A DNA stretch of 43,638 nt from Porticoccus sp047635255 (GCA_047635255.1 JBLIIR010000001.1:1-43638), one strand, 5' to 3'. Positions 34,009 to 43,339 are shown, numbered from the stretch's first letter. Made by a program: numbers and translations. Notes: generated from the letters alone by a model not told the origin.

Positions 34009-34530
34009 TTGCTGACTTCGACCTTACTTGTAAATTTATTACTCTTATGCGCAGGAGTTACCGCTGGATTTTTTTTAGCAAAAGCTCTTCGTCCTGTCCA
34101 AAAAGAAAACAAAAATCAAAAAGAACTTGCAATTCAACTGGCAGAAACTCAAGACGATCTCAGTAACTATCAGCAAGAGGTAGCTGCACATTTTCGCAAA
34201 ACATCTGAGGTTGTATCAGACCTATCAAAAAGCCACAAAAGTGTACTTGAAAGCTTTGCTAGCGCAGCTCTTCATTTAACTACTGCTGATATCAGTCGTC
34301 AAATTATAAATTCTACATTTGGCGCGGACAAAACTATGAGCCTAGCCTCAGAAGATAATTTACAACCGCCAAAAGATTACGCCCCAAAGGCTCCAGGGGG
34401 TATTTTAAGCGAAGAGTATGGTCTAAAAGAAGATAGGTCCTTGACAAATGCTCAGCATATATCATCAAATAGTGAGACAGACTGCACTTTAGAAGAAGGC
34501 AATGATGACCCAACTTTAAATATCAGCTGA
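34009..34530 (+). CDS. zapG: ZapG/YhcB-like inner-membrane protein (DUF1043)
   Basis: ZapG (YhcB) is a small membrane protein linked to division and envelope growth in enterobacteria. The start is the TTG at 34009, eight bases after GGAG; a longer frame from 33913 would put unrelated residues before the membrane span. From there the 173-residue protein has an N-terminal span (LLVNLLLLCAGVTAGFFLAKAL), a coiled-coil stretch (about 30-70, ending in the family motif YQQEVAAHFRKTSEVVSDL), and a long acidic, low-complexity tail. The E. coli protein is about 132 residues, so the tail is extended. Position between zapE and degS supports the call. Confidence 0.87.
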   Translation: MLTSTLLVNLLLLCAGVTAGFFLAKALRPVQKENKNQKELAIQLAETQDDLSNYQQEVAAHFRKTSEVVSDLSKSHKSVLESFASAALHLTTADISRQIINSTFGADKTMSLASEDNLQPPKDYAPKAPGGILSEEYGLKEDRSLTNAQHISSNSETDCTLEEGNDDPTLNIS

Positions 34531-34617
34531 CTAATTTCGATCATATCTACATGCAGAATAACTCAAAAAATTAGTCTTGTGGCGCCAAGATTACTATCAG
34601 AAAGAAAGGAACTCTCG

Positions 34618-35748
34618 GTGAAAAAAATTTATCACCTACTTAACTATTTTTTCTGGCCAATCATCGCTGGGCTTCTTCTTGCTATTCTTATTCTTACATT
34701 TTTCCCTCAATGGATTGATGACCAACAGCAACCTACATCTACGCTTGCGCCCAGGCAAACTGAGCCCGACTCGTATGGCGTAGCGGTGAAAAAAGCTTCT
34801 CCGTCTGTAGTGAACATTTATACGCAGAAAAAACTACCCCCTGATAGCCATTTATCTGCTGATCCGCTTTTTCAGCGATTTTACAATGGGAGCAATTCAC
34901 CAAAGCAACAAAGAATGAAATCCTCATTAGGTTCAGGTGTCCTTATGACCACTGATGGTTATGTTTTAACAAACCATCATGTTGTGGATGGTGCAGATCA
35001 GATCGTTCTTCAACTGCAAGATGGGAGAGAAGCAACTGTTACAGTGATAGGAAAAGATCCAGAAATTGATCTTGCGGTACTAAAAATCAACCTAGACAAT
35101 CTTACGCCAATCAAGATAGCTGATACCGATAACGTACAAGTCGGGGATATAGTGCTTGCCATTGGCAATCCTTTTGGCGTGGGTCAATCCGTATCTCAGG
35201 GAATTATCAGCGCAACTCACAGAAAAGGACTGGGCTTAAATATCTTTGAAAACTTCATCCAAACAGATGCTGCGATCAACCCAGGTAACTCAGGTGGCGC
35301 TTTGATTGACACGAAGGGTCATCTTATCGGCATTACCTCTGCGATACTAGATCGTACCGGATATGCAACGGGTATCAGTTTTGCTATACCTGCCAACACC
35401 GCCCTTGAAATACTAGAAGATATTATCAAGCACGGAAGAGTCATCAGGGGGTGGCTAGGGGTAGAAGCCAACCAGCTAAGACCGGAGGCAGCAAAGCAGC
35501 TTGCTCTTGAGCCGCCATCAGGTTTAGTTATTACAGGCGTCTACCAAAATAGTCCGGCATTTCTTTCTGGGTTGTTGCCTGGCGATATAATTGTCCGTAT
35601 AAATGGGATCTTGGCAACTGACAATGACAGAAGCATGAATATAATTGCCAACTTGTCCCCAGGAGACTTGGTAGAACTTGATGTACTGAGAGACGGAAAG
35701 AGAAAAATTATAAATGCAGTAGCGGGCACTAGACCAAAAGCTAACTAG
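34618..35748 (+). CDS. degS: Periplasmic serine protease DegS/AlgW
   Basis: DegS (AlgW in pseudomonads) cuts anti-sigma factor RseA/MucA when its PDZ domain senses misfolded porins, starting the sigma-E response. I take the GTG at 34618, eight bases after AAGGA; the frame reaches back to a GTG at 34579 without such a site. The 376 residues contain an N-terminal membrane anchor (about 12-30), a trypsin-like domain with His121 (TNHHVVDGA), Asp151 (DPEIDLAVL) and Ser225 (NPGNSGGAL), and one PDZ domain (about 270-365, RGWLGVEANQL then SGLLPGDIIVRING). One PDZ plus an anchor indicates DegS rather than DegP/DegQ. No separate degQ is present. Confidence 0.93.
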   Translation: MKKIYHLLNYFFWPIIAGLLLAILILTFFPQWIDDQQQPTSTLAPRQTEPDSYGVAVKKASPSVVNIYTQKKLPPDSHLSADPLFQRFYNGSNSPKQQRMKSSLGSGVLMTTDGYVLTNHHVVDGADQIVLQLQDGREATVTVIGKDPEIDLAVLKINLDNLTPIKIADTDNVQVGDIVLAIGNPFGVGQSVSQGIISATHRKGLGLNIFENFIQTDAAINPGNSGGALIDTKGHLIGITSAILDRTGYATGISFAIPANTALEILEDIIKHGRVIRGWLGVEANQLRPEAAKQLALEPPSGLVITGVYQNSPAFLSGLLPGDIIVRINGILATDNDRSMNIIANLSPGDLVELDVLRDGKRKIINAVAGTRPKAN

Positions 35749-35784
35749 CTGTCTGTTGCCCTTTAAGTGATCATTTATCGATTT

Positions 35785-36852
35785 TTATTCGTTGAATAGT
35801 GTCCTGATTACGCTTAAAAGATATTCATTTTGCTCAGGCAAGCCAATTGAAATTCTGAGGTACTGCTTCAATCTAGGCTGATCAAAGTGGCGAACTAGCA
35901 CTCCTTCGTCTCTGAGGCGTTTCAGCAACTCAACAGCGTTTTTTTTATTGTGGGTGACAAGTAAGAAATTAGCTGTAGATGGCAAAATCAAAAATCCTAA
36001 GTCAGCCAAAGCTACCGTCAAGATTTCTCTGGATTCAATAACTTTCTGGCAAGTTTTTTCAAAATACGTCTTATCATGAAATGCAGCCACACCGCCGACA
36101 ATCGCTAAACGATCCACAGGGTAAGAATTAAAACTATTTTTTATTCGATTCAAAGCAGTTATTAAAGATGGGCTTCCTACCGCAAACCCCACCCTCAATC
36201 CTGCCAAGGAACGTGACTTAGATAAAGACTGCGTGACTAGCAAATTCGGATACACATCAACCAAAGTGGTAGCACTTTCTCCACCAAAATCTATATAAGC
36301 CTCATCTACGACTACAACTGAATTTTTATTATCCTTCAGTAAAGTCTCGATAGCTGATAACGATAATAATCGACCTGTAGGTGCGTTAGGGTTAGGAAAA
36401 ATTATACCCCCATTAGGCTTCTGGTAGTCGCTGATACTGATAGATAGATCTTTCGTTAATGGAACTAATTCGTAAGGCACTTGATATAAACCACAATAAA
36501 CCTGATAAAAGCTATAAGTAACATCAGGAAACAAAATTGGAGTCTGCTGCTTAAAGAATGCATGAAAAATATGCGCCAAAACTTCATCTGAACCATTACC
36601 CACAAATACCTGTTCAGTCACAACGTTGAGCGTATCGGCAATCGCTTTCTTTAAAATTTCTGCATTGGGGTCAGGATACAAGCGAAGCTGGCCATCTAGT
36701 TCAGAAATAATAGCATCTCGCACTTTTGGTGATGGAGGGTAAGGATTTTCATTCGTGTTCAACTTAAGTAAATTCAGATTTTTTGGCTGCTCGCCCGGAA
36801 CATAAGGTCTCAGCCTACCTACAATGTCGCTCCAATACTTATTATTTTCCAT
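35785..36852 (-). CDS. hisC: Histidinol-phosphate aminotransferase
   Basis: HisC makes histidinol phosphate from imidazole-acetol phosphate with PLP. I start at the ATG at 36852 (355 residues, MENNKYWSDIVGRLRPYVPG); the frame runs 30 codons further up into hisD with no family resemblance. Fold-I aminotransferase blocks are present: KLNTNENPYPPSP, VGNGSDEVLAH, FPNPNAPTG, VVDEAYIDF and SLSKSRSLAGLRVGFA with the PLP lysine. It follows hisD after about 55 bases. hisCDG beside murA is the pseudomonad arrangement. HisC-like enzymes can also act on aromatic amino acids. Confidence 0.94.
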   Translation of the reverse strand: MENNKYWSDIVGRLRPYVPGEQPKNLNLLKLNTNENPYPPSPKVRDAIISELDGQLRLYPDPNAEILKKAIADTLNVVTEQVFVGNGSDEVLAHIFHAFFKQQTPILFPDVTYSFYQVYCGLYQVPYELVPLTKDLSISISDYQKPNGGIIFPNPNAPTGRLLSLSAIETLLKDNKNSVVVVDEAYIDFGGESATTLVDVYPNLLVTQSLSKSRSLAGLRVGFAVGSPSLITALNRIKNSFNSYPVDRLAIVGGVAAFHDKTYFEKTCQKVIESREILTVALADLGFLILPSTANFLLVTHNKKNAVELLKRLRDEGVLVRHFDQPRLKQYLRISIGLPEQNEYLLSVIRTLFNE

Positions 36853-36907
36853 CTTGCAATTGTCGCTCTTTATTTTTTTAGCCTTTATAGTAAAAACTCT
36901 AATCTGT

Positions 36908-38221
36908 CTATTTTTTAATACGGTACTCAGCAGACCGGGCATGAGCTGTCAGTGACTCACCCCTTGCTATAACAGAAGCTCTTTTGCCAAGACTTGAAGC
37001 GCTACCTTCATTGCACATGATCACTGAAGAGCGTTTCTGAAAATCGTACACTCCTAAGGGTGAGGAAAATCTTGCAGTAGAGGACGTTGGCAGCACATGA
37101 TTGGGGCCCGCACAATAATCGCCCAAAGCTTCTGATGTAAAACGGCCCATAAAAATAGCCCCTGCATTTCGAATTCTAGGGAGCAATTTTTCTGGATCAG
37201 CAACCGACAACTCCAAATGTTCAGGAGCAATCCGGTTAACCAACATCACAGCCTCATCAAGACTTTCAACCAAAATAAAAGCACCGCGGCTTTCTAAAGA
37301 GGCCTGAATAATTGCAGCACGATCCATAGTAGGTAGCAGTTTTTCTATGCTAACTTTTACGCGCGCCAAAAAATCAGCATCATTGCTAACTAGAATTGCT
37401 TGCGCATTCTCATCATGTTCAGCCTGAGAAAAAAGGTCCATAGCAATCCAATCTGGATCGGTTGTACCGTCACATATCACTAAAATTTCTGATGGGCCAG
37501 CCACCATATCTAGTCCGACCTGCCCAAAAACCATGCGTTTGGCTGTGGCAACATAAATATTCCCCGGTCCAACAATTTTATCAACCCTATGAATTGTTTT
37601 TGTGCCATAAGCCAAAGCACCGATCGCCTGAGCCCCGCCCAAGGTAAAAATTTGGTCAACTCCGGCAATGGCGGCGGCGGCAAGCACCAGCGGGCTCAAC
37701 TCACCCCCTGGGGCAGGAACCGTCATAACGATTTCACTCACACCGGCTACTTTTGCAGGCAATGCATTCATTAAGACCGAAGAGGGATAACTTGCCTTAC
37801 CTCCTGGAACGTAAACTCCCACCCTGCCAAGGGGGGTAATTTGCTGACCCAACAGGGTTCCATCTGCATCATTATAACTCCAGGATTCTAATTTTTGATG
37901 CTGGTGATAATCGAGAATTCGCTTAGAGGCAAATGTTAGCGCCTCCCTTTCAATATCCTTAATGCTATCAAGTGCTTCCCTCATCTCTTCGCGAGAAACA
38001 ACCAGCTCTTCAATATCAGAAATATCCCTACCATCGAATTCCCTGGTATATTTTATGAGAGCATCGTCTCCTCTGCGCCGAATATCTATCAATATATTGC
38101 TAACTAGCTGGTCGATTTTCAGGGTGGAGTCGCTTTCCCACCCCAGCAACTGATCGAGCTGTAAATCAAAATTTTTACTATCTGATGATAATTGCTTTAT
38201 ATGTATCAACTCTGGCAGCAT
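36908..38221 (-). CDS. hisD: Histidinol dehydrogenase
   Basis: HisD carries out the last two steps of histidine synthesis, oxidising histidinol to histidine with NAD and zinc. The 437-residue protein shows GRVGVYVPGGKASYPSSVLM, LGGAQAIGALAYGT, VGPGNIYVATAKRMVFG, GPSEILVICD, the zinc/catalytic SQAEHDENAQAI and APEHLEL. It begins three bases after the hisG stop, so the two are likely co-translated. No unusual residues were noted. Confidence 0.97.
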   Translation of the reverse strand: MLPELIHIKQLSSDSKNFDLQLDQLLGWESDSTLKIDQLVSNILIDIRRRGDDALIKYTREFDGRDISDIEELVVSREEMREALDSIKDIEREALTFASKRILDYHQHQKLESWSYNDADGTLLGQQITPLGRVGVYVPGGKASYPSSVLMNALPAKVAGVSEIVMTVPAPGGELSPLVLAAAAIAGVDQIFTLGGAQAIGALAYGTKTIHRVDKIVGPGNIYVATAKRMVFGQVGLDMVAGPSEILVICDGTTDPDWIAMDLFSQAEHDENAQAILVSNDADFLARVKVSIEKLLPTMDRAAIIQASLESRGAFILVESLDEAVMLVNRIAPEHLELSVADPEKLLPRIRNAGAIFMGRFTSEALGDYCAGPNHVLPTSSTARFSSPLGVYDFQKRSSVIMCNEGSASSLGKRASVIARGESLTAHARSAEYRIKK

Positions 38222-38224
38222 ATT

Positions 38225-38848
38225 TTAACCTATCGCCTGCTCAAGACTGTCTACTATTTTTTGAATACCTAAATATTTCATTTTCATTGCAGCTTTGTTT
38301 ACAACAAGCCTAGAGCTAATATCAAAAATTTTATCCTTGGGCTCCAATCCATTTGCTTTAAGCGTACCTCCAGTATCTACAACATCTACAATCTCATCAG
38401 ACAGCGCCATAATTGGTGCCAATTCCATTGCACCATAGAGCTTTATTATATCTACTTGACGCCCGCGCTCAGCATAAAATTGGCGGGCAACATTGACATA
38501 TTTGGTAGCAACTCTAATACGTCCTTTTTTGGACGAAACACCAATAGCTCCTGCCGTCATTAATCGACATCGTGCAATATTTAAATCTAATGGCTCATAT
38601 AAACCTTCAGATCCATGCTCAAGCAGGATATCTTTTCCTACCACACCGATATCAGCCGCTCCAAACCTGACATAAGTGGGAACATCAGAGCTACGTAATA
38701 TCAATAAACGCACGCCTTTGATATTTGTATCAAATACCAATTTTCGGCTCTTGTTAATTTCCTCAGCGGGTTGAATTCCTGCTTTGGCCAACAAGGGTAA
38801 GGTTTCCTTCAGTATGCGCCCCTTGGTGAGGGCAATTGTTATTTCCAT
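38225..38848 (-). CDS. hisG: ATP phosphoribosyltransferase, short form
   Basis: HisG starts histidine synthesis, joining PRPP to ATP. The 207-residue protein has only the two catalytic lobes (ALTKGRILKETLPLL, then GAADIGVVGKDILLEHG and VDVVDTGGTLKANGL with the PRPP site). It lacks the C-terminal ACT-like regulatory domain of the long form. Short HisG needs HisZ, a histidyl-tRNA-synthetase-like regulatory partner; hisZ is not in this window. It is first of hisG-hisD-hisC, 44 bases after murA. Confidence 0.96.
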   Translation of the reverse strand: MEITIALTKGRILKETLPLLAKAGIQPAEEINKSRKLVFDTNIKGVRLLILRSSDVPTYVRFGAADIGVVGKDILLEHGSEGLYEPLDLNIARCRLMTAGAIGVSSKKGRIRVATKYVNVARQFYAERGRQVDIIKLYGAMELAPIMALSDEIVDVVDTGGTLKANGLEPKDKIFDISSRLVVNKAAMKMKYLGIQKIVDSLEQAIG

Positions 38849-38892
38849 ACCTTCTGATCTCTAATGTAGCTCTATGAATACTTTTAGTAAAT

Positions 38893-40155
38893 TTAACCAG
38901 GGATTCGACGAATGTTAGCTCCTAGCTGCTGAAATTTTTCTTCGATACACTCATAGCCACGATCAATATGATAAATCCTGTCAACTACAGTGTCTCCATC
39001 TGCAACCAAACCTGCAATAATCAAGCTTGCTGAAGCACGAAGGTCTGATGCCATTACCGGCGCAGCTTTCAAGCGCTCCACCCCTGTCACGCTGGCGGTA
39101 TTCTTATCTACACTAATAACTGCACCCATGCGATTTAATTCATTTACTTGCACTAGGCGATTTTCAAAAACAGTTTCGACAATAACTGCAGAGCCTTCGG
39201 CAACAGCATTAACAGCTGTTAGCTGTGCCTGCATATCCGTCGGGAACCCTGGATAAGGCGCTGTTGCAAAACTAATTGCTTTGGGTCTTTTTGCCTCCAT
39301 ATCTAGCTGAATCCAATCAATTCCTGTAGTTATTTTAGCACCTGCTTCTTGCAGCTTTTTTAATACAGCATCTAGGATCTTTGGGTTTGCGTCTTTAAGC
39401 TTAATCTTACCCCTAGTAGCTACAGCTGCAGCGAGATAGGTCGCCGTTTCAATTCTATCCGGCATTACCCTATAGCTACCCTTATGAAGAGAAAGAACCC
39501 CATCGATCACTATTGTTGATGTCCCTGCTCCAGAAACTCTTCCTCCGAGGGTGTTAATACATTGTGCCAAATCAACTACTTCCGGCTCACGCGCAGCATT
39601 CTCAATTATGGTTTGACCCTCAGCAAGCGCTGCAGCCATCATCAAGTTCTCGGTGGCCCCAACTGAAACGATACCCATTGTGATATGAGCCCCTTGCAGC
39701 CGCCCATCAACACTCGCATTAATATAACCTCCATCTATCTCAATTGAAGCACCCATTAGTTTAAGGCCCTCAAGATGCAAGTCAACAGGGCGACTACCGA
39801 TAGCGCAACCTCCAGGAAAAGATACTTTGGCAACACCGTATTTTGCCAACATAGGGCCTAGAACCAAAATAGAAGCGCGCATCGTCTTTACTAAATCGTA
39901 GGGTGCAATATGATTATTAAGTGTAGTAGCATCAACATCAACTTGCATTTTTTCGTTCATGGTGACTGTTACGCCGAGACAGCCAAGCAGCTCAAACATA
40001 GTGGTAATATCATGGAGATGAGGAATATTAGATACCATTACAGGGCCATCTGCGAGCAAAGTAGCTGCCAAAATAGGTAGAGCTGCATTTTTTGCCCCAG
40101 AAATACGAATTTCCCCAGACAGCGGACCGCCTCCAGAAATCAATAACTTATCCAT
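38893..40155 (-). CDS. murA: UDP-N-acetylglucosamine enolpyruvyl transferase MurA
   Basis: MurA makes the first committed step of peptidoglycan synthesis, adding enolpyruvate to UDP-GlcNAc, and is the target of fosfomycin. The 420 residues have the Lys22-Asn23 pair in RISGAKNAALPIL and the catalytic Cys117 in SFPGGCAIGSRPVDLHL; Cys rather than Asp means the fosfomycin-reactive form. The late EGSAVIVETVFENRL and DLRASASLIIAGL segments are typical. It follows ibaG, the usual pair. Confidence 0.98.
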   Translation of the reverse strand: MDKLLISGGGPLSGEIRISGAKNAALPILAATLLADGPVMVSNIPHLHDITTMFELLGCLGVTVTMNEKMQVDVDATTLNNHIAPYDLVKTMRASILVLGPMLAKYGVAKVSFPGGCAIGSRPVDLHLEGLKLMGASIEIDGGYINASVDGRLQGAHITMGIVSVGATENLMMAAALAEGQTIIENAAREPEVVDLAQCINTLGGRVSGAGTSTIVIDGVLSLHKGSYRVMPDRIETATYLAAAVATRGKIKLKDANPKILDAVLKKLQEAGAKITTGIDWIQLDMEAKRPKAISFATAPYPGFPTDMQAQLTAVNAVAEGSAVIVETVFENRLVQVNELNRMGAVISVDKNTASVTGVERLKAAPVMASDLRASASLIIAGLVADGDTVVDRIYHIDRGYECIEEKFQQLGANIRRIPG

Positions 40156-40222
40156 TCAAAATCCTTTCTTGCTCAAGAGAAGCGCTTAGAGGCGACCCGG
40201 TAAAATATAGTGCTTAGCAAAA

Positions 40223-40459
40223 TTACTGTAATTGCCATTCTTCTGGGGTAAATGTTTTCATATTTATGGCATGAATAGACCCGTCAGAAATACAGTCACG
40301 CAGTACCGTATAAACCAACTGCTGTCGTTGAACAGGTCTAAGGCCAGAGAAAATCTGTCCAACTACAACAATATCAAAATGCCTGCCATCGCCTTCAACT
40401 ATTGTTTCGCAATCAGGCAGATCTGAAAGTAATAGAGTTTTTATCTCAGAAGGGCTCAT
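40223..40459 (-). CDS. ibaG: BolA-family protein IbaG (YrbA)
   Basis: IbaG is a small BolA-like protein that works with monothiol glutaredoxins in iron-sulphur handling and acid resistance. The 78 residues show the BolA fold, with the cluster-ligand region GDGRHFDIVVVG and the helix-turn segment LRPVQRQQLVYTVLRDCISDG, and a conserved His in GSIHAINMKT. The ending FTPEEWQLQ is characteristic. It lies between mlaC and murA; mlaB, which lies beside it in E. coli, is absent. Confidence 0.94.
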   Translation of the reverse strand: MSPSEIKTLLLSDLPDCETIVEGDGRHFDIVVVGQIFSGLRPVQRQQLVYTVLRDCISDGSIHAINMKTFTPEEWQLQ

Positions 40460-40476
40460 ATATATTGTCCTAGTTC

Positions 40477-41127
40477 TTAATCAGCAGAAGATGACCAGTT
40501 ATCAATAACTTTATCGATATCTCCACCAAACTGCCTTGCTCTCTGAATAAACTGATTTCGAAAAATCTTACCTAAATTTATGCCATTGATAACTAAGTTA
40601 GTTACTTTCCAATAACCATCACGAGTTAAATTCATTGAATAAACTAAAGGGAAGACCCCATCTGAGCCGCGAATTTCCTGTACAACCCTTATTGATTTAA
40701 GGCCGCTAATGTCTTTTTTTGGCGGAATAACAACAATAGATTGCTCACCATAAGACAGTAAACCTCGACCATAGGTTTCGATAAGCTCTCGCCTAAACGT
40801 AACAGCAAAACGATTCCGCTGCTCAACACTGGCAACTTTGGCATACTGCCCCATCACCCTAAATGCGATCCAGTCAAAATCAATAACATTCTTTAGCAAT
40901 ACATCGAGTTCTCCAAAAAAGCTCTCTGGATCTTTAGTAACACTTGCTCTATAAATTGAAATAGTTTTCAGTAATTCCTGTGTGACTTGCTCTACCAAAT
41001 CATGCGGTTGTTGTATCTGCGTTAAGTCAGCAGGGCCAGTTTTTGTATTTGCAATAGAGGGTGCAACTACAGACGCTAAGCCAAAAAAAAGTATGCCTGT
41101 TGTTAAACTTAAGTACCTGCGGAGCAT
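40477..41127 (-). CDS. mlaC: Periplasmic phospholipid-binding protein MlaC (Ttg2D)
   Basis: MlaC shuttles phospholipid across the periplasm between the outer-membrane MlaA complex and the inner-membrane MlaFEDB complex. The 216-residue protein has a signal peptide (about 1-26, cleavage near SIA-N), the helical lipid-binding domain with FFGELDVLLKNVIDFDWIAFRVMG, and the family signature WKVTNLVINGINLGKIFRNQF split across about 175-195. AAGGAA lies eight bases before the ATG. Here mlaF, mlaE, mlaD and mlaB, normally adjacent, are missing; the gene stands alone upstream of ibaG-murA. Confidence 0.95.
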   Translation of the reverse strand: MLRRYLSLTTGILFFGLASVVAPSIANTKTGPADLTQIQQPHDLVEQVTQELLKTISIYRASVTKDPESFFGELDVLLKNVIDFDWIAFRVMGQYAKVASVEQRNRFAVTFRRELIETYGRGLLSYGEQSIVVIPPKKDISGLKSIRVVQEIRGSDGVFPLVYSMNLTRDGYWKVTNLVINGINLGKIFRNQFIQRARQFGGDIDKVIDNWSSSAD

Positions 41128-41304
41128 TTTTAGATTCCTTATAAATCTTTACTTGATCGACAATACCGCCAGCTTAATCCAATCATGAAAACAGATTGAG
41201 CTGATAGCACCAAAAATAGCTGACTTCGGGACGCCCGCACTATAACATTGCAAGTCTGATTTACGAAATACCCCCCAAGCCAAAATTAAGGAATTAAAGC
41301 TAAA

Positions 41305-42288
41305 ATGGAAACGCTGAGTCTTGCAATTTTAGCAGTGCTGTTTGGACTAATAGGCTTAGTTTGGGGGGCTGACCGTTTTGTTACAGGAAGCGCTTCGGTT
41401 GCGCACAATTTTGGCATTTCGCCTATGGTGATTGGCCTTACAATTGTATCCATAGGCACATCTGCGCCAGAAATTATTGTTTCTATTAATGCATCCTTAA
41501 ATAATGCTGGCGCTATGGGCATAGGCAATGCTATCGGCTCAAATCTGGCAAATATCGGGCTAGTTTTGGGTCTCACTGCTCTTATTTGCCCCATTCCTCT
41601 CCGCCATGATTTACTTAAAATAGAAGCGCTTGCACTTCTGGTTGCGACTTTTCTTGCTGGCATGTTTTTATATGACGGGAACCTAACTCGCACTGAAGGT
41701 GTGCTCCTCTGTGCTGCTATTTTTCCACTTTTCACTTTGATTTTTTATTGCAAAAAAAATACCTCTCGCATAGAAAATTTAGACTCAAACAACAGCGCAC
41801 TTTCCGTTCCAACTAAAAAAGCTTTAATCTTTTTTTTAATAGGCATCGGAGTACTCCTCATATGCTCAGATGTGCTAGTCTGGGGCGCTAAAGAGCTTGC
41901 TCAATTTTTTGGTGTAAGTCAGCTGGTTGTTGGTCTAACTGTTGTCGCTATCGGAACTAGCCTTCCAGAACTAGCTGCCTCAGTACTTAGCGCCATTCGC
42001 GGTCATCACGATATCGCCATAGGGACTATATTTGGTTCTAACTTGTTGAACTTATTGGCTGTTATGGCCGCGCCAGGAATAATCTCCCCATTGACGCTAG
42101 GCAAAGAGGTTTTTCTTCGCGACTATTTGTCTATGGGTATATTAACGCTAATGCTAACTGTCATGATTGCATCATCGCTATGGCTGGGGAAAAAGTATCG
42201 TCGCCAAGCAACGATGTCAAAAAAAATAGGGTTTACTCTATTATCGCTATATGCACTTTATTATGTTGTTCTTGTATCTGGAGGCTAA
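41305..42288 (+). CDS. yrbG: Calcium/sodium antiporter YrbG family
   Basis: This is a cation/calcium exchanger of the inner membrane. The 327 residues form two homologous halves, each with the ion-binding alpha repeat: GLTIVSIGTSAPEIIVS in the first and GLTVVAIGTSLPELAASV in the second, with GIGNAIGSNLANIGLVLG and GTIFGSNLLNLLAV. About ten hydrophobic segments are visible. The ion carried is not proven. It is divergent from mlaC across 177 bases and precedes kdsD, as in E. coli. AAGGA lies about 12 bases before the ATG, a little far. Confidence 0.92.
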   Translation: METLSLAILAVLFGLIGLVWGADRFVTGSASVAHNFGISPMVIGLTIVSIGTSAPEIIVSINASLNNAGAMGIGNAIGSNLANIGLVLGLTALICPIPLRHDLLKIEALALLVATFLAGMFLYDGNLTRTEGVLLCAAIFPLFTLIFYCKKNTSRIENLDSNNSALSVPTKKALIFFLIGIGVLLICSDVLVWGAKELAQFFGVSQLVVGLTVVAIGTSLPELAASVLSAIRGHHDIAIGTIFGSNLLNLLAVMAAPGIISPLTLGKEVFLRDYLSMGILTLMLTVMIASSLWLGKKYRRQATMSKKIGFTLLSLYALYYVVLVSGG

Positions 42289-42316
42289 AGCATGTCTTTC
42301 TTCTTAATCTTAAAGA

Positions 42317-42346
42317 TTGTTAACCATAACTTACTGCCGTTATACT
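42317..42346 (+). promoter_or_regulatory. Probable promoter of kdsD
   Basis: TTGTTA (42317-42322), an 18-base spacer and TATACT (42341-42346) lie in the yrbG-kdsD gap, with the start about 13-15 bases before the kdsD ATG. The match is fair. Confidence 0.45.
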
Positions 42347-42365
42347 AACAAAAATAGAGCTCAAT

Positions 42366-43337
42366 ATGACCAAAAACGACTATTTAGAAGTAGCTAAGCG
42401 GACTATACGCATGGAAGCCCAGGCTATTGAGCTGCTGGAGCATCGTATTGATAACGATTTCATCCAAGCCTGCGAGTTAATGCTCGAATGCTCAGGTCGT
42501 GTTGTGGTGACTGGTATGGGAAAATCAGGCCATATTGGCCGAAAGATTGCTGCAACTTTAGCTAGCACAGGCACTCCAGCATTTTTTCTTCATCCGGGCG
42601 AAGCAAGCCACGGCGACATCGGCATGATAACCAGCAAAGATATAGTTTTAGCCCTGTCAAATTCAGGAACTACATCTGAGGTGGTCACCTTATTACCTCT
42701 AATTAAACGAATAGGTGTTCCTCTAATCAGTATGACTGGAGATCACCTCTCGACCCTGGCTGTAAGCGCAGAAGTCCATTTAGATGTCCAGGTATCTTGC
42801 GAGGCATGTCCTCTTGGCTTGGCTCCTACAACTAGCACGACTGCGACTCTTGTCATGGGGGATGCTTTAGCTATAACGTTACTGGAAGCAAGAGGATTTA
42901 CTGCTGAAGATTTTGCTTTTTCTCACCCAGGAGGAGCACTAGGGCACAAGTTACTACTAAAGGTGCAAGACATAATGCACAGTGGCGAGAAACTTCCAAA
43001 GGTGAATACCAAAGATCTCCTGAGTCATGCACTACTTGAGATGTCGAAAAAAGGGTTTGGTATGACTACTGTGATCGATGACTCCGGTCTGCTTGTAGGT
43101 GTATTCACTGACGGTGATCTGCGCAGAACTATAGATGCTAACATCGACACAAAAGTAACTCCTGTAGGTCAGCTTATTCAAGCTGGCTGCAAAGCAATCC
43201 ACCAAGATGCACTGGCTGCTGAAGCCCTAAAAATTATTGAAGATTGTCAGATTACAGCCCTGGTGGTAGAAAACTCAAATCATCATCCTGTGGGTATACT
43301 GCATTTGCATGACATACTTCGGGCGGGAATTATCTAA
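42366..43337 (+). CDS. kdsD: Arabinose-5-phosphate isomerase KdsD
   Basis: KdsD turns ribulose 5-phosphate into arabinose 5-phosphate, the first step to Kdo for lipopolysaccharide. The 323-residue protein has an N-terminal SIS domain (GMGKSGHIGRKIAATLAS, then PGEASHGDIGMI and ALSNSGTTSEVV, PTTSTTATLVMGDAL) and two CBS domains (about 208-265 and 275-323, with GVFTDGDLRRTI in the first). The length matches E. coli KdsD. It lies directly before kdsC and downstream of yrbG. Confidence 0.97.
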   Translation: MTKNDYLEVAKRTIRMEAQAIELLEHRIDNDFIQACELMLECSGRVVVTGMGKSGHIGRKIAATLASTGTPAFFLHPGEASHGDIGMITSKDIVLALSNSGTTSEVVTLLPLIKRIGVPLISMTGDHLSTLAVSAEVHLDVQVSCEACPLGLAPTTSTTATLVMGDALAITLLEARGFTAEDFAFSHPGGALGHKLLLKVQDIMHSGEKLPKVNTKDLLSHALLEMSKKGFGMTTVIDDSGLLVGVFTDGDLRRTIDANIDTKVTPVGQLIQAGCKAIHQDALAAEALKIIEDCQITALVVENSNHHPVGILHLHDILRAGII

Positions 43338-43339
43338 CT

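Noticed and set aside
36853..36942. N-terminal extension of HisC by 30 residues
   Set aside because: It overlaps the hisD end and does not resemble the family; the ATG at 36852 gives the normal length and start sequence.
41286..41735. Open frame of 149 codons on the minus strand
   Set aside because: It is a shadow of yrbG; the plus strand encodes the exchanger motifs here, and the antisense product has no domain or ribosome site.
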